Assembly (NCBI GenBank): GCA_035289905.1
Contig: DATDVT010000026.1
Location: 1 to 53,777 of the forward strand
From: DATDVT01 sp035289905
GTDB taxonomy: Archaea > Nanobdellota > Nanobdellia > SCGC-AAA011-G17 > GW2011-AR18
Reading direction: 5' to 3'
DNA: 53,777 nt
Shown: positions 48,508-53,777 of the stretch, piece by piece
Numbering within the stretch: position 1 is the first letter of the stretch
Layout: every line of letters begins with the position of its first letter
Notes under the pieces: generated by a model
Database searches by the model: none
Seen by the model: the letters and a program-made list of their open reading frames with translations, nothing else
What the model was told of the DNA's origin: nothing
Position numbers and translations under genes: made by a program

Positions 48508-51500
48508 ATGGCTGAAGTCAAACTCAAAGTAATGGAAGCTCTCCAAGAAGAAGCTTATAAAGGTATTGTTAGAATAGATGCCCAAAATATGAGGGAGATG
48601 AATATTAGACCTGGAGACATTGTAGAAATAGAGGGCATAAGAAAAACAGTAGGAATTGCAGATAGAGCCTATCCTACAGATATCGGTCAAAATGTAATTC
48701 GTATGGATGGAATTTTAAGAAGAAATGCAAAAACATCATTAGGAGAAAATATAATAGTAAGAAAAGCTGAAGTAAAAGAAGCAATATCTGTAACAATTGC
48801 ACCAGCACAAACAAATATTTCAATACAAGCAGACCCACTTGTTTTTAAACGAGGATTATTAGGTAGACCAGTTTTAAAAGGAGACCAAATAGCTCTAGGT
48901 GGAACAACTAGAAGAAAAACAACAATGACTGGCTCCCCATTTGAAGATATATTTGACTTTTTCGAACAAGATTCAGGTTCACCATTTGGTTTCGGCAAAC
49001 TAAAATTTTTAATCCTAAACACAGAACCAAAAAATAATGCAGTAATTATCACAGAAAATACAAAACTGAACTTAAAATCAAAAATAGATGAAATACCAGA
49101 AGAAAAAGTAATTGACATCACATATGAAGATGTTGGTGGCCTAACTGAAGAAATAAAAAAAATAAGAGAAATGGTTGAACTTCCACTAAAACATCCAGAA
49201 ATATTTGAAAGATTAGGAATCCAACCACCAAAAGGAGTTTTACTTCATGGTCCACCTGGAACAGGTAAAACACTTTTAGCCAAAGCAGTAGCTAACGAAA
49301 CTAATGCTCAATTTATCCACCTAGATAGCCCAGCAGTCATGTCAAAATATGTCGGAGAAGCAGAAAGAAAAATAAGATCTGTATTCCAAGAAGCAGAAAA
49401 AAATGCACCAAGCATAATATTTATAGATGAAATAGATGCCATTGCAATAAAAAGAGAAGAAAGTTATGGCGAAGTTGAAAGACGAGTAGTAGCCCAACTA
49501 CTTGCAACAATGGATGGTCTAAAAGCAAGAGGTAAAGTAATTGTGATCGCTGCAACAAATAGACCAAACTCAATTGATCCAGCACTAAGACGTCCAGGAA
49601 GATTTGATAGAGAAATAGAAATTGGTGTTCCTAAACCATCTGCTAGATTAGACATATTAAAAATTCATACAAGAACAATGCCCTTAAACGAAGATGTTAA
49701 TTTAAAAGAAATTGCTGATTTAACACACGGTTTTGTTGGAGCTGACTTAGAATCATTATGTAAAGAAGCAGCTATGATTGTCCTAAGAAGATTGCTTCCA
49801 GATATCCAATATAAAAAAGAAGAACCAATACCTAAAGAAATTTTAGAAAAATTAATAATATCAGACAAAGATTTAAAAGAAGCATTAAAGGTTGTAAGGC
49901 CCTCAGCATTAAGAGAAGTATTTATAGAAACACCAAATATATCATGGGAAGATATTGGTGGTCTAGAAAAACTAAAACAAGATTTAAAAGAAGCGGTAGA
50001 ATTGCCATTAAAACACCCTGAAGTCTTCAAAAATTTAGGAATAAAACCACCAAAAGGAATTCTAATGTATGGCCCACCTGGAACAGGCAAAACACTTTTA
50101 GCTAAAGCAGTAGCAAAAGAATCTGAAGCTAATTTTATTTTGATCAAAGGTGCAGAATTACTCTGCTTAGATGGAAATACAAATGTATTTACTGATTTTT
50201 GTGGTGTGAGAAAGATCAGTGAAGTATATGATAATATGAAAAAAATAAGTAAAATTATTAAAAAAACACAAGATATAGAAATAAGAAAAATTGAAAAACC
50301 AGCATATGGTTATGCTCTTAATGAAAAAGGAAAGATTATAAAAACAAAAATAAATAAGATCTATAAATTATGGGTCGATGAAACATATAAACTAAAATTC
50401 AAAGATAATAATGAATTGATTATATCCAAAAATCAACCACTTTACACATTTAGAGATGGAGAAATAAAATGGATAAAGACTGAAGATTTAAAAGAAGGGG
50501 ATTTTGTCGCAAAACCTACGAAAATACCTTTCTTCAACAAAGAAATTAAAATAGAGTTACCAAAATATAAACACCTAAAATTAATAAAAGAAGACAATAA
50601 TTATTATCACACAAAAATATTTTCCACAAAGCAAATTACAAAACTTCCAAAAAAACTAGATAAAAATCTTGCATCATTCCTAGGATGGTTTGTAGCTGAA
50701 GGTAATATTTCTAAAGGAGATGTAGTCATTTGTAATACCCAAGAAAGAAATAAAGAAGAAATAAAAAAATTATTTGAAATATTCACTGAAAAAGAAAGAA
50801 TACAAGAATCAAAAAAGAAAGTAGCGATTTCTTCTACACCTCTAGTCAAATATTTAGAAAACATATTCGAAATGAAATTGGGTGCAAAAAAGAGTCATAG
50901 TATCATCATCCCCTCAATAATAAGCAAGAGTAATAAAGAAATAATAAGTTCTTTCATAAATGCTCTGTATAAAGGCGATGGTCATATAGATAACCAAAAA
51001 ATAGAATATGGCACAATGAGCAAAAAAGTAGCTGAAGTATTAAGCTATCTACTTTTAAACTTTGAAATAAAAAACAAATATTGGCAAAGAAGTGACGGTA
51101 TGCACCTCATTACAATTAGTGGTCAAAGAGAAATAAATAAATTTAAGAATAGTATATTAAATGAAAACAATAGCTTGGAAGTTAGAAACGAATATAATGC
51201 ACAATATATAATTCCTCCTATAAGTAAATATTTAAAATATTGTAAAGAAAAATTAAATATTTATTATGATAAAGAAGTAAAAGACGGTTCATTTGAACAT
51301 ATAATAAGTGGAAGAAGAAAATGTGGTTTATTACGTCTAAAAAAACTAATGGTTATAATAAATAAATATGCAACAAAAGAATTCAAAAAAGATAAAATTT
51401 TCAATAATTTACAAAAAATAGCCACAAGTGATTTAAGTTGGACAAGTATTAAATGTAAAACTAAAGCTGAACCTAGGATAATGTATGATTTTGAAACAGA

Positions 51501-52173
51501 ACATGGCTCATTTATAGGAGGCAAATTACCTATAATATTACATAACTCTAAATGGGTGGGAGACTCAGAAAAAGCAGTAAAGAAAATCTTTGAAAAGGCA
51601 CGTCAAACCTCGCCAACAATAATCTTTTTTGATGAAATAGATGCAATAGTTCCAAAACGAGGTCGTTCACACGACTCTGGTGTAACAGAACGAGTAGTAA
51701 ATCAAATGTTAACTGAAATTGACGGTTTAATAGAATTAAACGATGTTTTAGTAATTGGAGCAACAAATAGGCCAGATATAATAGATCCTGCATTACTGAG
51801 ACCAGGAAGATTTGACAGAATTATATTAACACAAACACCAGACGAAAAAGCAAGACTATCAATTCTAAAAATTCACACAAAAAATACACCACTTGCTTCA
51901 GATATAGACTTAAATAAAATAGCAAAAGAAACAGAAAATTATGTTGGAGCAGATTTAGAATCCTTATGCAAAGAAGCAGGAATGTTAGCACTAAGAGAAG
52001 ATATAAACGCAAAAGAAGTCAAAATGAAACATTTCAAAGAAGCATTAAAAAAAGTAAGAGCCTCAGTAACAGAAGAAGACATTAAAAAATACGAAGAAAT
52101 TGAAGCTAATTATATAAAAACTGCAAGAGGCGGAGCAATAAGAGAAAAAGATGTCCTTAGTTATATGGGTTAA
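48508..52173 (+). CDS. cdc48: Cdc48/VAT-type AAA+ ATPase with one intein
   Basis: The 1221-aa precursor yields a 760-aa Cdc48/p97 homologue after removal of a 461-aa intein. Layout: N-terminal double-psi barrel (MAEVKLKVMEALQEEAYKG, GDIVEIEG), then D1 with Walker A GPPGTGKT (248-255) and Walker B IFIDEID (304-310), and D2 with Walker A GPPGTGKT (522-529) and IFFDEIDAI. An extra loop of about 30 residues (TTRRKTTMTGSPFEDIFDFF) follows the N-domain. Cdc48 unfolds proteins for degradation. The intein is in D2 between AELL and SKWVGDSE, next to the pore-loop helix. Confidence 0.96.
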   Translation: MAEVKLKVMEALQEEAYKGIVRIDAQNMREMNIRPGDIVEIEGIRKTVGIADRAYPTDIGQNVIRMDGILRRNAKTSLGENIIVRKAEVKEAISVTIAPAQTNISIQADPLVFKRGLLGRPVLKGDQIALGGTTRRKTTMTGSPFEDIFDFFEQDSGSPFGFGKLKFLILNTEPKNNAVIITENTKLNLKSKIDEIPEEKVIDITYEDVGGLTEEIKKIREMVELPLKHPEIFERLGIQPPKGVLLHGPPGTGKTLLAKAVANETNAQFIHLDSPAVMSKYVGEAERKIRSVFQEAEKNAPSIIFIDEIDAIAIKREESYGEVERRVVAQLLATMDGLKARGKVIVIAATNRPNSIDPALRRPGRFDREIEIGVPKPSARLDILKIHTRTMPLNEDVNLKEIADLTHGFVGADLESLCKEAAMIVLRRLLPDIQYKKEEPIPKEILEKLIISDKDLKEALKVVRPSALREVFIETPNISWEDIGGLEKLKQDLKEAVELPLKHPEVFKNLGIKPPKGILMYGPPGTGKTLLAKAVAKESEANFILIKGAELLCLDGNTNVFTDFCGVRKISEVYDNMKKISKIIKKTQDIEIRKIEKPAYGYALNEKGKIIKTKINKIYKLWVDETYKLKFKDNNELIISKNQPLYTFRDGEIKWIKTEDLKEGDFVAKPTKIPFFNKEIKIELPKYKHLKLIKEDNNYYHTKIFSTKQITKLPKKLDKNLASFLGWFVAEGNISKGDVVICNTQERNKEEIKKLFEIFTEKERIQESKKKVAISSTPLVKYLENIFEMKLGAKKSHSIIIPSIISKSNKEIISSFINALYKGDGHIDNQKIEYGTMSKKVAEVLSYLLLNFEIKNKYWQRSDGMHLITISGQREINKFKNSILNENNSLEVRNEYNAQYIIPPISKYLKYCKEKLNIYYDKEVKDGSFEHIISGRRKCGLLRLKKLMVIINKYATKEFKKDKIFNNLQKIATSDLSWTSIKCKTKAEPRIMYDFETEHGSFIGGKLPIILHNSKWVGDSEKAVKKIFEKARQTSPTIIFFDEIDAIVPKRGRSHDSGVTERVVNQMLTEIDGLIELNDVLVIGATNRPDIIDPALLRPGRFDRIILTQTPDEKARLSILKIHTKNTPLASDIDLNKIAKETENYVGADLESLCKEAGMLALREDINAKEVKMKHFKEALKKVRASVTEEDIKKYEEIEANYIKTARGGAIREKDVLSYMG
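50164..51546 (+). other. Cdc48 intein, 461 aa, altered block B
   Basis: It begins with Cys553 (CLDGNTNVFTDFCG) and ends GGKLPIILHN at residue 1013, before Ser1014. Terminal blocks read IMYDFETEHGSFIGG and ILHN. LAGLIDADG motifs ASFLGWFVAEGN and SFINALYKGDGH are complete. Block B reads LIISKNQPLYTF where TxxH is expected: the threonine is serine and the conserved histidine is glutamine. Splicing may be slowed or may use another residue. Confidence 0.94.
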
Positions 52174-52203
52174 ATTTATTAACAAAAATATTTCTTTCTA
52201 TTT

Positions 52204-52467
52204 ATGTTTAAAAGAACTTCAAAAAAATTAACAACGGAAGAAATAAAAAAAATAAAAACCTATATAAAACTAATCTATTTATGGTTCAAATCCAAAAAAG
52301 AACCAGAAGAATTAATAATTGAACAAGCAAACAAATTATATACAAACAAGATCGAAGAAAGAAGAATTATAATAAATATACTAAACGAGCTTATTCCTTT
52401 ATTAGAAAGATACAAATATTCTCTAAAAAAAGAAATAGAGATCGCAACTAAAATTCTAAAAAAATAA
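52204..52467 (+). CDS. Small helical protein, unknown
   Basis: An 87-aa basic helical protein: MFKRTSKKLTTEEIKKIKTY, IYLWFKSKKEPEELIIEQAN, ... RRIIINILNELIPLLERYKY. It might bind nucleic acid because of its charge, but no motif supports it. It follows the Cdc48 gene by 30 nt in the same direction and may be co-transcribed. Confidence 0.5.
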   Translation: MFKRTSKKLTTEEIKKIKTYIKLIYLWFKSKKEPEELIIEQANKLYTNKIEERRIIINILNELIPLLERYKYSLKKEIEIATKILKK

Positions 52468-52508
52468 AAAATAATTAAATTTATATATTTCTTTAAAGAA
52501 TAAATCTT

Positions 52509-52694
52509 ATGACAAACAAAGAAATAATATTAGAGGAAATAATCAATTTAGCAAAAAATATAGAAATATTTTCAAAGCAGGGAGAACTAAACTTTACAAG
52601 AGCAGAAGTAAAACAATTCTTAGACAGTATAGAACTATTGACAATAGAACTTAATAACCTAAATAGAAAAATCAAAAAACTTAAAGTGTCATAA
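52509..52694 (+). CDS. Short coiled-coil protein, unknown
   Basis: A 61-aa protein, probably one amphipathic helical hairpin: MTNKEIILEEIINLAKNIEI then FSKQGELNFTRAEVKQFLDS and ELNNLNRKIKKLKVS. AATTTATATAT at 52478-52488 is a TATA-like element 21-31 nt upstream, supporting the start. It overlaps the convergent methionine aminopeptidase gene by 14 nt. Function unknown. Confidence 0.5.
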   Translation: MTNKEIILEEIINLAKNIEIFSKQGELNFTRAEVKQFLDSIELLTIELNNLNRKIKKLKVS

Positions 52695-53553
52695 CATCAC
52701 AACCATCTTTAGTAATTAAAACAGTATGTTCTGCCTGACTAACTATTCCTCCACTTCTTTCAACTAAATGTGGATAACTATAAAGAAGATTACTTAAACT
52801 CCTTAAAGCCATATTGACCTTAAATTCTGAAAATTTACCTAATAAATGTCTCTTAGAAAAAGGTAATGTCTTCCTTTCATTCCAAATATATTCTAATATC
52901 CGCCTACTACTCATATCTCTCACATTTTTCTTTTCAATCAGTCTATAAATATCAGAAACCTTACCATCTCTAACAAAACCATCTCCATTAGTTGCAAAAG
53001 GTTCAATTGCAATAACCATCCCCTCAACTAATTTATTCTTTTCACTACTATCATAATTTGGAATATTAATGCCTGAATGAACCATATACCGCTCCATACT
53101 ATGCCCTGACAAATTTTTAATAGGAAAAAAACCCATCTCTCTAATCTCCCCCTCAATCACTCTTCCAACCTCAGCTAAAGTAATCCCAGCTCTTATAACA
53201 TTTATTGCCTCCTTCAGAGCATTCTCTGCAGCCTGAATTATTTCAGATTTATCACAACCAATACAAACACTAACAGCTGTATCTCCAATTGCTCCATTAA
53301 CAGCAACCCCCAAATCCAATTTTACTAAATCATTTTTTTTAAAAATAGCTATATCATTATTATAAGCCGCATAATGCGCAGCTATTTCATTCAAAGAAAT
53401 CTGAACAGGAAAAGCAAGTTCTCCATTATTATCCAAAATATATTTTTCTATCTTTTCAGTAACCTCTAATAAAGAAGCATTCTCTTTAATTAACTTTTTA
53501 CCATAATCCCTCGCACTAGAAGTCAGTTTTCCAGCCTTATACCAATCTTCCAT
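52681..53553 (-). CDS. map: Methionine aminopeptidase (type II, archaeal)
   Basis: A 290-aa enzyme that removes initiator methionine from nascent proteins. The metal ligands are evident: the aspartates of LDLGVAVNGAIGDTA, the histidine of LSGHSMERYMVHSG, the glutamate of GMVIAIEPFAT and the final glutamate of SQAEHTVLIT. The helical insert between them marks type II. The frame extends to 53571, but ATG 53553 (MEDWYKAGKL) matches family N-termini and lies about 20-29 nt after a TATA box. It overlaps the small coiled-coil gene by 14 nt. Confidence 0.94.
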   Translation of the reverse strand: MEDWYKAGKLTSSARDYGKKLIKENASLLEVTEKIEKYILDNNGELAFPVQISLNEIAAHYAAYNNDIAIFKKNDLVKLDLGVAVNGAIGDTAVSVCIGCDKSEIIQAAENALKEAINVIRAGITLAEVGRVIEGEIREMGFFPIKNLSGHSMERYMVHSGINIPNYDSSEKNKLVEGMVIAIEPFATNGDGFVRDGKVSDIYRLIEKKNVRDMSSRRILEYIWNERKTLPFSKRHLLGKFSEFKVNMALRSLSNLLYSYPHLVERSGGIVSQAEHTVLITKDGCDVMTL

Positions 53554-53572
53554 AGCACTTAATAAAATCAAA

Positions 53573-53582
53573 TTTATATAAA
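53573..53582 (-). promoter_or_regulatory. TATA box for methionine aminopeptidase
   Basis: On the minus strand TTTATATAAA lies 20-29 nt before ATG 53553. The copy 3 motif lies about 20 nt further upstream. Confidence 0.6.
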
Positions 53583-53597
53583 ATTATCTAAACAAAA

Positions 53598-53611
53598 GGC
53601 TCTGTCCTAAA
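53598..53611. repeat. Recurrent motif, copy 3 (GGCTCTGTCCTAAA)
   Basis: Same orientation as copy 1 with one difference (C for T at position 3), opposite to copy 2 at 44381. Copies 2 and 3 therefore form an inverted pair around the 9.2-kb segment with reversed base-composition bias. Confidence 0.5.
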
Positions 53612-53676
53612 TTTTTTAAAAATATTTATTAATTTTTTTTAATCAACTTTATTAATTGCTAAAGTTTAATTAATTT

Positions 53677-53777
53677 ATGAATAAGAAAGGTAGTTTTGGA
53701 ATATTTATTACTATTACTACAGTTGTTTGTTTCTTTATTGGTTATGTTATCTGGCCTATTAATACTATAGAAATAAT
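53677..53777 (+). CDS. Membrane protein, N-terminus only (cut by window end)
   Basis: An open frame from ATG 53677 to the right edge: MNKKGSFGIFITITTVVC followed by FFIGYVIWPINTIEI. A positively charged start and one hydrophobic segment suggest a signal anchor or first TM helix. The rest lies outside the window. The stretch encoding KGSFGIFI is nearly identical at nucleotide level to 7397-7420 in the transposase relic. Confidence 0.45.
   Translation, partial: MNKKGSFGIFITITTVVCFFIGYVIWPINTIEI

Noticed and set aside
48687..50147. Minus-strand frames of 144 and 160 aa inside cdc48
   Set aside because: Antisense shadows of conserved AAA+ motifs; no independent signals.
52281..52300. GGTTCAAATCC resembles a tRNA T-loop
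   Set aside because: No acceptor, D or anticodon stems can be drawn upstream, and it lies within the 87-aa coding region.

Overview
The window is a compact, very AT-rich archaeal sequence. Information-processing genes point to Archaea: TATA-binding protein, MCM helicase, RFC clamp loader, DNA topoisomerase VI, FEN1, aIF2-beta, RadB, HerA, Cdc48, Trm5-type methyltransferase and a type II methionine aminopeptidase. Short genes, single-TATA promoters about 20-30 nt before the ATG, many 4-nt ATGA overlaps, and families I associate with DPANN lineages suggest a Woesearchaeota/Pacearchaeota-like genome. That placement is inference; no rRNA is present.

Layout. 0-7.4 kb: a cut-off HD-domain gene, a DinD-like relic, RNase HI, a membrane protein resembling a disabled site-2 protease, a TraB-like protein, a PRC-barrel protein, an internally deleted TnpB, three tandem paralogous membrane proteins, and two coiled-coil proteins that converge on them. 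7.4-7.6 kb: a hairpin and a decayed DDE-like transposase. 7.7-13.7 kb: topoisomerase VI (B then A), a J-domain protein, then a small accessory island (RelE/antitoxin, Fic, nucleotidyltransferase plus a 56-aa partner, decayed sequence). 13.7-26.4 kb: an M3-like peptidase; a leftward run MCM - RPA - two small membrane proteins - aIF2-beta - DUF424 - NMD3-like; TBP; nitrilase; ATP-grasp; IleRS. 26.4-36 kb: TRAM protein, RFC small and large subunits, FKBP, HerA-like ATPase, a secreted repeat protein, Trm5. 36-42.2 kb: two very large adjacent unknown proteins. 42.2-53.8 kb: FEN1, PD-(D/E)XK nuclease, topoisomerase I, RadB, Cdc48, methionine aminopeptidase, and the start of a membrane protein.

Functional picture. 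Much of a replication, repair and topology toolkit lies here: MCM, RPA, RFC-S/L, FEN1, Topo VI, Topo I, RNase HI, RadB and HerA. FEN1 ends in a PCNA-binding motif although PCNA is not in the window. Five inteins interrupt three ATPases (MCM x2, HerA x2, Cdc48 x1), all at or near catalytic elements; I could place every splice junction exactly.

The most unusual large-scale signal is base-composition asymmetry. The plus strand is C/A-biased before about 7.4 kb, G/T-biased from about 7.7 to 44.4 kb, C/A-biased again to about 53.6 kb, then apparently G/T-biased. The bias does not follow gene orientation. The switches at 44.4 and 53.6 kb coincide with inverted copies of a 13-14 nt motif (TTTAGGACAGARC), and the one near 7.5 kb coincides with the transposase relic. 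This suggests past inversions or assembly joins at mobile-element ends.
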